Shown here: piece after piece, positions 9,600 to 19,095 of the stretch
Numbering within the stretch: the stretch's first letter is position 1
Layout: each line of letters begins with the position of its first letter
NCBI GenBank assembly: GCA_027475525.1
Contig: JAMWFC010000031.1
Location: 1 to 64,000, forward strand
Length of the DNA: 64,000 bases
Direction of reading: 5' to 3'
From: Macrolepiota albuminosa
Taxonomy: Eukaryota; Basidiomycota; Agaricomycetes; Agaricales; Agaricaceae
Position numbers and translations under genes: made by a program
Notes under the pieces: generated by a model
Database searches by the model: none
Seen by the model: the letters and a program-made list of their open reading frames with translations, nothing else
What the model was told of the DNA's origin: nothing

Positions 9600-10898
9600 T
9601 TGTTTTCATTGTACCTGGTGAAGATAAGAAGCCCCGCGCATTCAACGTTCATCGCTTGTAACTCAATGGCTCCGCTATATTCTGTCACTGGACGATGTAC
9701 TCGTGCACACGCGTTGGATCAAGAGGCAGACATCCTCCAGAAGCTTGCAGAGAAAAACGTCAAGCACGTGCCCAAGTTTTTATGCGGAGAGGATCTTGAT
9801 GGCGAAACGACGGTTACTGACCTCTATGCTCTTGAGGTGGAGAATTCACCCACAGACAAGATCGTTCCTCGTTGTGCGGCTCCGTGGGTTGTTGACAATG
9901 ACCGGTCACGTATCACACGGCGAATCCACCATCAGTTCGTTGTCGATTCCATAGGAAAACCTCTGAGTACTATTGAGAACTCGAAACAACTCATGCAAGT
10001 GGTCTCTGACACATATACCGGTGAATAAACCTCGTTTGCTTTTCTTTGTGCATGTTGTCATAAACGCATTTGACTTTAGGCAATCTACAGGCATATGAAG
10101 AATGTGGTGTGATTCACCGTGATATAAGCGGCAGAAATATACTCATTGACAAGAACGGGCATGGCGTTTTGTATGACTGGGACCTCGCAAAGCACAAAGA
10201 CAAATCTACACAGGAGAGAACCGCAAGTCATCTAATTCAGATTGCTTTCTACCATTTAATCATGTTTTTTGCAGGGAACTTGGAAATTTATGTCGTGTCT
10301 TCTTCTTATTAAGCACCATTCCATCCACACCATTCAAGACAATATGGAGTCCTTTGTCTATGTCATGCTCTATTTTGGCCTTCGTTACTTGCAGCATAAC
10401 TCAGACATAGGTGTGCCTGTCCTCCTGACAGAAATTTTCGATCATGAGCGGATCAACAAAAAAGGTTGTGTTCTCGGTGGGAAAATGAAAAGGTTTTTGC
10501 TCAGAGACCCCCAAGAGTATCTTGGTGTGAACTTCAAGTTCTTGAGCACACCTTTCCAAAGATGGTTCGAATGGGCGGCTCAAGCTGCCTATGAATGGAT
10601 TCAGCATTGTGACCCCAGGTCTCGAGTGGTGGTTGAAAATACCCAGGGAGTCGAGCCTCAGCTACAGTTCTTCGATCATTCCAAAATGGCACAGGCATTT
10701 ATCGAATGCTTGAATTCCCAGGATTGGCCCACGGATGAACCGCCCCCGGTTGACGCAGCTCCCAAGTCTAATGGTGGTAGGAGGAGGACTTCCAAACGCT
10801 CGTTTGAGGAGAGCGAAGATATAGATGAAGACGGGTCTATCGGAGGCTCGAGGAAGCAATCTCGGACATCCCATGTCGAAGACACATCAAACTATTAA
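9600..10898 (+). CDS. FunK1-type fungal protein kinase, 5' end unresolved
   Basis: Exons inferred: to 10020, 10080-10222, 10275-10898. Intron 1 is GT-AG (59 nt); intron 2 is 52 nt with a GC donor (GCAAGT...TTGCAG) and joins ERT to GTWKFMS, the usual FunK1 junction. Catalytic loop GVIHRDISGRNILI and the DWD replacing DFG (VLYDWDLAKH) are both typical of FunK1 kinases, a basidiomycete-expanded Ser/Thr-like family of unknown substrates. The block SIHTIQDNMESFVYVMLYFGLRY follows. The C-terminal tail is basic with RRRTSKRSFEE and may be nuclear-targeting. Upstream of about 9660 (SVTGRCTRAHALDQEADIL) no clear glycine loop or VAIK lysine is found, so the N-lobe is either in unrecognised exons or lost. 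Confidence 0.75.
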
Positions 10899-12162
10899 TG
10901 TCTAGAACCCAGAGGTTCGCAAACGAGCCAACGAACAAGTGACATCTGTAATTCTGTGGTGTTTCAAACTCAAAGCGTTCTACATACACAATATCGACGT
11001 TGGAACATTTCAACAACGACTCGTTTCTCATACCGTACCGGCATTGCGTTTCCTCGATAGCCATCATCCATCCCTCTTTCCATCTGCCCAGCTTGCTTCC
11101 GAACTTCCGAATATATTCGAACTGTTTTATGTGAATTGTACATAGCGAGCGCAATGTCATCATACTCTACACCGCCCTTTGTTAAATTAAATGTCCATCA
11201 GACTTGAATAGACCACACCACGCCGGCGCGTCAATACCAATATGGGAGTGCAAGAGAAAAAAAAGAAAAGAAGAAGGAACACCACTCGAGGTGTGGGTGG
11301 TGAAGGTGAAGGTGATAAGGTGACGGGGGAGATGTAACAGCGACTCCATTTGCAACCACGCAGTCAGTCCTGGCAAGCCATACCTGCAGTGATTCACCAG
11401 GTCATTAAATGACAGAGATATCTAAAAAATCACGATCACGGGTAGCTCTGCCGCTGGTGCGTCGACAACACGTTGGTGAGGGTGAGCTGGTTCCGCTCCT
11501 ACTAGGGCTCCCGACTACATACGCCCGATGCGGTCGCGGAGCTCCTGGAGGCCGCAACTTATAATTACAACCTGACCTGACCAGGACACGCGACGCGACG
11601 AGACGGAGACGAAACTTGGAGTCATAGTTCCTTCCCCCCAAAAGCGTAATGAATGCGCATTTGCGCAATGTGCAAAGCCAGGTCAGCTTAAAAAGATCTA
11701 GATATACGCATATGTAATTAGCGAACGTACGCATAGAAATAAATTGAACTATCACGAAATAAAACCCACCACACCACACCACACCACACCACAGCCACAC
11801 CGAGTATTTAATATTTTACATCTTTGCGCATGCAGAACGCCCGCATCGGCAGATATTAAACTTGAATAGACCAGCGCACGCGTCAATTCCAATTCCAATT
11901 CAAGTGTTGTGTGGTGTGGGTGTCGAACTTGGACTGTAGAAACATAAAAAAGATGTAGCAGGATGTATAAAGACGACCTATACACAGGGGCGTCGTGTTC
12001 ATGCAAGGACGTCGTCACTGAAGAGATCAAAGGGATCCCATATCCACACTGTCCAAGGTTCAACTCGCATTATTCCGCGTATTACCATCGACAAATATCC
12101 ATCACGGACTCGCCAGCTGCGTCCCAAGATTGTGATTGTGATTGTGATTGGGATTGGGATCG
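10899..12162. other. Intergenic region with simple repeats
   Basis: No gene supported. It lies between the convergent 3' ends of the kinase and SPO7. It holds an ACACC-type microsatellite (11767-11803), a GATTGTGATTG-type run (about 12128-12158), and a diverged direct duplication: about 11202-11250 (ACTTGAATAGACCA...GCGTCAAT) recurs at about 11861-11907. Confidence 0.5.
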
Positions 12163-13469
12163 TTACAACACAGTCCCTTGCACCCGCCCATCGCCCCCCC
12201 TGCGATACACACGTTCCTCTTCCTCTACAGGCGGCGGCGCCAAACTCCTCTCTCTCCGCTTCTGCTTCTGCTTCATGACGATCCCCTTTGCCGGCGTACT
12301 AGGCGTACTACGCGTCTCCCTCAGCTTGACCACATCCTTCGCTCCTCCTACTCCGACATCCTTCGCGGCCATCCCGAACCCAATCCCCAGTCCTACTCCC
12401 TTTGCCTCGGCATGAACACCACCCCCACCATCGCCAGCACCACCTCCACCAGCACCATCACCAGCACCAGCACCGTCAGCACCCCACCGCCAAAGCCAAC
12501 CCCACCACAAACGCCCAACAACCGCCCAAACGCCAACCCTCCTCCTATTAGCCTCCCGCGCACGCTCCTCCCTCCTACGCTCAAACGCAGCCCGGTGCCT
12601 CTCATAGCCCTCCCTGAACGCCCTGTCGACGCGGGAGGAGAATATGAGCTCGCCGCGCGGGTTGGTCGAGGGTGGGATGGAGGGGATGGGGATGCTCGTG
12701 CCTCCGAGGGCGGAGGGCGAGCGTGCGCGTCGTGGTGTTGTTGATGTCGTTTCCGATGTCGTGGCCGATGACGATGCCGATGAGGCAGAGGAGGGGTCCC
12801 GCGGGAAGAAAAACGCGAGTGGGTTAAAGTGGAATTTAGAGCGCAGAGGGGGCTTGCGGACGTTCAAGTACATGTTGAAGGAGCGGAGAGCGCGGTTGGC
12901 GTGTGGGACGTATCTATAGACAGAGGGGGCTTGCGGACGTTCAAGTACATGTTGAAGGAGCGGAGAGCGCGGTTGGCGTGTGGGACGTATCTATAGAGCG
13001 CAGCGAGCGTTGGCGGGGAAAAAAGGAGAGGAGAGAGGGGGGACTCACTTGTTTGCGTAGAGATTTTTTCTTCGTACATGCCGCTGGCGAAGAACAGGAC
13101 GAGGGTGGTGACGCTGACGAACAAGAGCCCCGTCGAGAAGTATGGGTGGACCATGAGCTGGACGTCGGGCGTGGCGGTGTACTTGTGCGGGAGGAGGCTG
13201 CGCATGGCCAGCCTGTATGGAATGGCGAGGATGGAGACCTCGGGGGGGAGGAGGACCTCGACGAGGAGGAAGAGGATGAGGAGGAGAAGCTGGAGCAGGA
13301 ACACTGGAGGATTGGATGAGAAGGGAACTCAGGACAAGGACAGGGACGCACGCTGGTACCTGGACTTGCGGCTCTGCAGGTTGAGCGCATTGCTCTTGAG
13401 GCGTTCCTCAAACAGCAGCACGTCTCGGAACGTCCCGACGTCGTTTGGCGGTGTGAATGCCCGCTTCAT
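12163..13469 (-). CDS. SPO7: Spo7-like regulatory subunit of the Nem1-Spo7 phosphatase
   Basis: Three exons: 13469-13352, 13303-13049, 12990-12163. Introns are 48 nt (GTGCGT...CTCCAG) and 58 nt (GTGAGT...CTATAG). Spo7 is an ER/nuclear-envelope membrane protein that activates the Nem1 phosphatase, which dephosphorylates the lipin Pah1 and sets nuclear membrane growth and lipid storage. Family features: LLFEERLKSNALNLQSRK before a first membrane segment (LLLLILFLLVEVLL), a second segment (GLLFVSVTTLVLFFASG), then the hallmark YVPHANRALRSFNMYLNVR. The tail is low-complexity. Two defects: a 77-bp direct duplication (12844-12997) shifts the frame inside exon 3, and the A6 run at 13064-13069 appears one base short, since one extra A gives the expected YANK|YVPH junction. 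Both look like assembly faults in a conserved single-copy gene. Confidence 0.85.
12844..12997. repeat. 77-bp exact direct duplication 5 (SPO7 exon 3)
   Basis: Units 12844-12920 and 12921-12997; both flanks mismatch immediately. It doubles ANRALRSFNMYLNVRKPP and breaks the frame of a conserved gene. Confidence 0.95.
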
Positions 13470-13552
13470 GCCTTGCGTTCTACTGCCAACCTTCTTCAAG
13501 ACCCGCCCTCGGCATCTGCCGTCAACATCATACTACACACCACAACACACAT

Positions 13553-13632
13553 GACCCCTTAGCTCAGTGGTAGAGTGTGTGATTCCAGCTGTTGCATCCA
13601 CAAAGTCATCCGTTCAAATCGGGTAGGGGTCA
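13553..13632 (+). tRNA. trnW-CCA: tRNA-Trp (anticodon CCA) with 8-nt intron
   Basis: Full cloverleaf by hand: acceptor GACCCCT pairs with AGGGGTC (7 bp), discriminator A; D arm GCTC-AGTGGTA-GAGT; anticodon stem TGTGA/CCACA (one mismatch at the loop end); loop TTCCAG carrying anticodon CCA; an 8-nt intron (CTGTTGCA) after position 37, the canonical tRNA intron site; T arm ATCCG-TTCAAAT-CGGGT. The GACC...GGGGTCA ends and TTCAAAT loop resemble eukaryotic tRNA-Trp. It occupies the 225-bp gap between the divergent SPO7 and J-protein genes. Confidence 0.9.
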
Positions 13633-13694
13633 GTATCTTTTGATCAATGTCCTTTTGACCCAGAGAGAGCTTCTGGACGCGGGTTTTTGTCCTT

Positions 13695-14533
13695 ATGGTC
13701 TTACCCAACTGTGTCGCCGGGCCCTCGTCATTGCGGCTCACTCGTCCACGCCACCGCCTCTTGTCGACTTCTCCAACCCACTTTGACCACTACAAGACCT
13801 TGGGTGTCCCTCTCAACGCAACTAAAGCCCAGATCAAGGTAAGGTACTTTCCCCGCCCACATCCGCCTCTCTTCGTCCTGACATATCTCTTCCAGTCACA
13901 CTTTTACCAGGTAAGCAAAGCAAACAACCGCTGCCCGTGTCGTGTCTCACAATTACTCCTCCAGCTAAGCAAGAAACACCACCCAGACGTGTCCAAAGAT
14001 GCCAAATCGACAGAACTCTTCTCTCGCGTGACAGAGGCGTACACAGTCCTCAGCAACGACCGCGAACGGTGCGCGTCACTGCTCTATACCCGTATAACCC
14101 TGACTTTATTACCAGACGAGTATACGACCGTTCCCTGCAGCTGCTCTCCCGCTCCGGACCTGGTCCAACGAGTCTAAACTACGGGTACCGCCCCCGTCCC
14201 GGCTCGACCGCCACACACGCATGGGAGTCCTCCTCCCGGCGTCACTCTTCTCCATATACGCGCTCCGGCCAACCCCACGCCCACGCCCACGCCCATCGCG
14301 CGCCGCACGCCCACCATCGCGCACCCGGCACCGGCGCGCACTACGAGCCCTGGCGCCCGCCGTCCCACGGACGCACCACCGCGTCCGCGTCGGGATACGT
14401 GAACCAGAACGACAAAGTCCTCGAGGAGCTACAGCGCGATCTCGCGATACAGCGCATCAGCGGGTCCTTGCGCGCTGTTCAAATTCTATGTGTGTTGGCG
14501 ATGGCTGTAGGTGTCATTGGGGGTTTGCGCTAG
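13695..14533 (+). CDS. J-domain (Hsp40) protein, probably mitochondrial, with C-terminal membrane anchor
   Basis: Four exons: 13695-13838, 13896-13910, 13965-14068, 14116-14533; introns of 57, 54 and 47 nt. Total 681 nt, 226 aa. Exon 2 is only 15 nt and encodes SHFYQ, exactly the residues expected between helices I and II of the J domain. The J domain covers about residues 31-95 with HHPDV giving the HPD motif that stimulates Hsp70 ATPase. The N-terminus ([23 protein letters not shown]) is Arg/Ser/Leu-rich without acids, like a mitochondrial presequence. A His/Ala/Pro-rich middle (about 145-180) precedes a hydrophobic stretch near the end ([15 protein letters not shown]), probably a membrane anchor. 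Partner Hsp70 is not in the window. Divergent from SPO7 with a tRNA gene between. Confidence 0.85.
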
Positions 14534-14839
14534 CGTAGCCGCCCACTGCGCTCTTTGACGCGATTCGATTCGATTTGAGATTTGAGATTTGGTTTTTGAT
14601 TTTTTGAGTTGGTGAGGCTGTTTGTTGTATCGTTTAGGGACTTTTTGGGCTCAAGATAGGGTCGTAGGACAGTTGAACCCCTCGTTTATAAGTTGTAACC
14701 CACTAGCGTAAACAATCCATGCATGACCTTTTTCTCAATCTCAATCTCAAGTCTATGACGCCCATCTGTGTACTTCTAGCTATGCCTTCCAAAACACACG
14801 TTCACGTTCACGTTTCGAAAACAATCACCGGCGACAACG

Positions 14840-14993
14840 GCAGGGAAATCCATACCATACCATCATCTACTCGCTCACTCCCACTCCCAAATATAGAATA
14901 GACCCTGTCCACGGGAGCAGGGAAATCCATACCATACCATCATCTACTCGCTCACTCCCACTCCCAAATATAGAATAGACCCTGTCCACGGGA
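14840..14993. repeat. 77-bp exact direct duplication 6 (amidase fragment promoter)
   Basis: Units 14840-14916 and 14917-14993; just upstream of the first amidase pseudogene copy. Confidence 0.95.
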
Positions 14994-15055
14994 CGGGGTC
15001 AAGTATCCTCCCTCAATCAACCTCAAGTAAAAAAAAAAAAAACCCATCATCCAGC

Positions 15056-15462
15056 ATGTATCCCGACTTGTACGAAGCCACGATATCAGAACTAGGAGCC
15101 GGGCTCGAAGCGGGGCACTTTTCCAGCGTAGACCTCGTAAAGGTAAACCTCCCTCCCTCCCTCCCTCCCTCCTTCTCTCACTCACCCACCCACTCACCCA
15201 CCCACTCACTCACTCACCCACTCACCCACCCACTCACTCACTCATCCAAATCCGTATCATATCCCCACATCCCCACAGGCCTACCTCGCCAGAACAGAAG
15301 AACCCAACCTCCAAGGCCCCACACTCCATGCAGTCCTCGAAACCACCCCAACCGCAACCGCAACCGCATTGCGCATTGCGCACAGCAGCCGACTTGGACT
15401 TTGAGCGGCATGACAAGAAAGGCCCGCGAGGTCCTCTGCATGGTGTTCCTATACTTCTAAAG
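15056..15462 (+). pseudogene. Amidase pseudogene copy, exons 1-2
   Basis: Exon 1 (15056-15142) encodes MYPDLYEATISELGAGLEAG and continues like the intact gene up to DLVK with a GTAAAC donor. Exon 2 starts after CCACAG at about 15280 (AYLARTEEPNLQGP) but has a frame disruption in a CCGCAA-type repeat, so the DFERHDKKGPRGPLHGVP part is in another frame. After GTATC at 15463 the gene decays. Start and promoter resemble the intact copy. Confidence 0.8.
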
Positions 15463-15929
15463 GTATCACGTACACGTATAACCTTGTACTCTTCATGGGG
15501 GGCTTCATGGGCGCACACATTCTCATTTCAGAAAACAGATCTAGGAACTGCCACTGTTGTCTTTTACATGATTGATTTTTTGTTTGTCGGTGAGGGCGTT
15601 CGTCATTTAGGGATTTGAAAACCTTTGTGCTTAAGACAGTTGTAGGACATTCGTCTATAGCTGTACCACCCACTAGCGTAAAAAGACACTTCTAACACTT
15701 CTAATTCAATCCATGCGTGACCCTTTCTCAATTTCAAGCGCCTATGCCCCATGTGTACTTCTGGCTATGCCTTCCACCTTCCAAACGCACGTTCACGTTT
15801 CGAAAATAACCTAATCACCGGCGACAACCCGGGGGGCCGGGGGGGAGGCGCACACACATTCACATTCACACTCACATTCACATTTTCAAAAAACAAAAAC
15901 AAAAGGGTAACACCGCCATTGTATCAAGC

Positions 15930-16265
15930 AAAGGTGAGCTTCACGAGAAAAAAACAAAAAGCACGGGTACCCAACTCAAAACCCAGGCTTCTCATCCATC
16001 CATCCAGGCATGGACACAGACACGGACACGAGCGCAGAGACGTTCGTTCGTTCGTTCGCCCTCGCGCATTCGACGCAGGGATAGGGATAGGGAGAAGTAA
16101 AGCCCGTGTGATCCATCCTCAGTACGTTTACGCCCCATCCCGTCCCGTCCTCCTTCTTTCCTCTTTTCCGGAAAAACAGAAACCGCCACGCCACGCCACA
16201 CCACACCAAGGGAAGCCCAAACCCAACCTCTCCGAACTCGCACACTACTTAGTTACCGGGGGGGA
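15930..16265 (+). pseudogene. Amidase pseudogene fragment, exons 3-5 region
   Basis: AGCAAAGGTGAGCTTCACGAG (about 15935) corresponds to the exon 3 donor of the intact gene. CATCCAGGCATGGACACAG...GACGTTCG (about 16000-16060) is exon 4 start with an expanded GTTC repeat. CAGTACGTTTACG and CAACCTCTCCGAACTCGCAC (about 16121 and 16217) match the exon 4 donor and exon 5 start. No open frame connects them. Confidence 0.75.
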
Positions 16266-16479
16266 GACTGTGTGACTGTGTCCGGGTGTCGAGAGCCTAC
16301 GTATGACCGACCCATCTGAACTTTCCTTCCAGTCATCCATCCCCCTTCCAAATACCACACACATGGTTTCGAAATCGTTACCGGCCGACCGGTGACAGCC
16401 GCAAGAAATTTTAGACACAAACTCACTCCCCACCCAAATCTAGATACTACACCACGCATTCTATCGTCCCGGGCGACGC

Positions 16480-16655
16480 ATGGATAGTAAAGCAGCTCAG
16501 GGCCGGCGGTGCAATTATCCTCGGTACGTTTACGTCCGGCTCTTCCCCTTCTTCTTTCCCCTCTCCCAGAGGGTGAACCAAAGAAAAATCCCAATGCAAC
16601 CCACACCAAGGGAAACTCAACCTCTCTGAACTCGCATGCTACAGGGGAGACTGTG
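16480..16655 (+). pseudogene. Amidase pseudogene fragment, exon 4-5 junction
   Basis: GGGCCGGCGGTGCAATTATC (about 16501) followed by a GTACGT donor matches the end of exon 4, and CTCAACCTCTCTGAACTCGC (about 16617) matches the start of exon 5 of the intact amidase. This is a second, shorter copy of the same part of the gene. Confidence 0.75.
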
Positions 16656-16885
16656 CGGCTGGGTGTCAAGAGCCTATGTATGAATGACCCATCTGTACTT
16701 CCTTCCAATTATACCTTCCGAACACAACACACGTTTCGAAATTGTTACCGGTGACAACCGCAGGTAAGTCCATAACATTCATCTACTCGCTCACTCCCAA
16801 ATATAGACACTACACACCATGTGTCCCACGGGATCAAAGTATCTTAACCTCAAAAAAAAAAAACAACATCACCAACACCGTCAGC

Positions 16886-19095
16886 ATGTATCCAGACTTG
16901 TACGAAGCCACGATATCCGAACTAGGAGCAGGGCTCGATGCAGGGCACTTTTCCAGCGTAGACCTCGTAAAGGTAAACCCGAAGCCACGATATCCGAACT
17001 AGGAGCAGGGCTCGATGCAGGGCACTTTTCCAGCGTAGACCTCGTAAAGGTAAACCTCACCTCTTCCTCCCTCTCTCCCTCACTCACGAATCCAAATCCG
17101 TATCATGTCATATCCCCACAGGCCTACCTCGCCAGAATAGAAGAAATCAACCTCCAAGGCCCCGCACTCCGTGCCGTCCTCGAAACCAACCCAACCGCGT
17201 TGCGCACAGCAGCTGACTTGGACTTTGAGCGGCACGAGAAAGGTCCGCGGGGTCCTCTGCATGGTATTCCTATTCTCTTAAAGGTATCTTGTACTCTTCA
17301 TGGGGGCGCACACATTCTCATTTCCCAAAAACCAAAGGGTAACATCGCCACAATAGCAAGCGAAGGTGAGCTTCACGAGAGAGAGAGAGAGAAAAGAAAG
17401 CGCAGTTACCGATACCTAGCCTTATCATTCATCCAGGCATGGATACGAGCGCAGGGACGTTCGCCCTCGCGCATTCTATCGTCCCAGACGATGCAGGGAT
17501 AGTGAAACGACTCCGGGCCGGCGGTGCAATCATCCTCGGTACGTTACGTCCCGTCCTCCTTCTTTCCCCTTTTCCAGAAACCCACACCAGGGAAAACCAA
17601 CCTCTCCGAACTCGCACACTACCGGGGAGACTGTGCGTCCGGGTGGTCCGGCGTGGGTGGGCAAACGACCAACGCGTACTACCCCACCGCCAATCCGAGC
17701 GGCTCGTCCTCCGGCTCAGGCGTCGCTGCCTCCATCGGTCTCGCAGCCGCCACCATCGGCACAGAAACAAACGGCAGCATCATAAGTCCTTCAGGCCGTA
17801 ACAACGTCGTTGGGATCAAGCCGACCGTAGGACTCACTTCGCGTTCTGGAGGTTTGGATATGAAGCCTGTACTTTTTTGCTTTGTTCGTTTTTCGCTCAT
17901 AATGTACATCAAACCTCTCTTGGGGTTTTTATAGTTGTCCCGATATCCACCCATCAAGACACAGTCGGCCCAATGACACGCTGCGTCGCGGACGCCGCCG
18001 TGGTATTATCCGTGATAGCTGGTAAAGACCCCACGGACGCCCGCACGCTCTCCCAGCCGGACATCGTACCCGATTTCACCAACGCGCTGAACCCCCGTGC
18101 ACTCGAGGGAAAACGCATCGGCGTCCCGCGCAGAGTATTCCTCGACGACGACGAAAACGGTACTCGCAAGGATATACTAGTGTCTTTCGAAGCGGCGCTC
18201 GACGTCATTCGCGATTTAGGCGCTACAGTCGTCGATCCGGCTGATTTGCCGTCCGCAGAGGAGATCAAGGATTCGAATAATGAGAGTATAGTTCTCGATG
18301 TCGATTTCAAGGTATAATTGTCACTGTAGAGAAAAGTACCACGTTGATATACGCCTTCGAAAGATCGGATTGAATGAGTACATTTCGAATTTAATTTCGA
18401 ACCCATCGGGAGTGAAGGATCTAGCCGACCTCATCAAATTCAACGACGCCAACCCCGCTCTCGAAAAGCCCAAAGGTTTTGAAGACCAGTCGATGTATGT
18501 GTATGTCCCTAGAACCCATGCAATACCTAACGCATCCTTCCAGCCTCATACGTTCCGAGGCGACAAAAGGACGCGATTCCACATTCGCCGCAGCACTCGC
18601 CGCGAATCGCGACCTCGGCGCAACAAGAGGTATCGACGCCGCTCTCCAAAAGCACAACCTCGACGCGCTAGTCCTCCCTTCTGACGGCCTAACCTCCACT
18701 CCCGCAGGTAACTGCCCCTCCCTTCCCATCCTAACCACTAACCAACTCCCACAGCTATCGCAGGCTACCCCATCATCTCCGGTAAGTCCCCACCCCGCTC
18801 CTCTCAAGCCAAAAGACGGACACTGAGGCGACCCCACCCGCTCGGGAGGATATCAGTACCGCTCGGATTCTTCACCACAACCACCCCACCCAGACCCGCG
18901 GGTCCACGTACGGTCTACCCCGCGCCCGGCGTCCCGTTTGGTCTATCCTTTCTCGGCACGGCGTTCTCGGATTTCGACCTCGTCGGATTCGCGTACGCCT
19001 ATGAAATGAGAACGAAGACCACGGCGCGGCTTGGGAGGAGGGCTTTTGAAGCTGCTGTGCCGAAGACGCAGCTTGGGGATGTATTGGGGGTTTGA
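16886..19095 (+). CDS. Amidase-signature family hydrolase, ten exons
   Basis: Exons: 16886-16972, 17122-17283, 17338-17365, 17437-17538, 17591-17851, 17935-18311, 18364-18494, 18544-18707, 18755-18781, 18857-19095; total 1578 nt, 525 aa, all phases consistent. The enzyme hydrolyses amide bonds with a Lys-Ser-Ser triad. Lys lies in GIPILLK at the end of exon 2, the cis-Ser in the glycine/serine-rich GSSSGSGVAASIGLAA, and the nucleophile in GTETNGSI (family usually TDGS). The residue after the triad Lys is Gly where relatives have Asp. Other family blocks: GRGGQ-like GVGGQTTNAYYPTA, GIKPTVGLTSRSG, and HQDTVGPMTRCVADAA. No signal peptide, so probably cytosolic. Substrate unknown. A 77-bp duplication (16903-17056) overlaps exon 1 and intron 1; using the first donor keeps the frame. 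Decayed copies lie on its left. Confidence 0.9.
16903..17056. repeat. 77-bp exact direct duplication 7 (amidase exon 1)
   Basis: Units 16903-16979 and 16980-17056; spans most of exon 1 and the donor site. Confidence 0.95.

Larger units (their letters stand above)
14590..16885 (+). repeat. Tandem, diverged duplications of the J-protein/amidase intergenic segment
   Basis: A segment with the order TGTACTTC...CTTCCAA...CACGTTTCGAAA...ACCGGCGACAAC occurs four times: about 14715-14850, 15690-15830, 16290-16400 and 16660-16765. The first two copies also share TTTTTG...AGGACAGTTG...CCACTAGCGTAAA upstream. Each copy is followed by fragments of amidase exons or by the amidase start. The region therefore arose by repeated local duplication of the amidase gene with its promoter. 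It also contains CCCT- and CTCACCCA-type microsatellites (15144-15245). Confidence 0.75.

Noticed and set aside
12148..12744. 198-aa + strand ORF
   Set aside because: Shadow of the low-complexity SPO7 C-terminus on the opposite strand.
13559..13741. - strand ORF over the tRNA
   Set aside because: Antisense of a full tRNA cloverleaf and of J-protein exon 1; no coding evidence.
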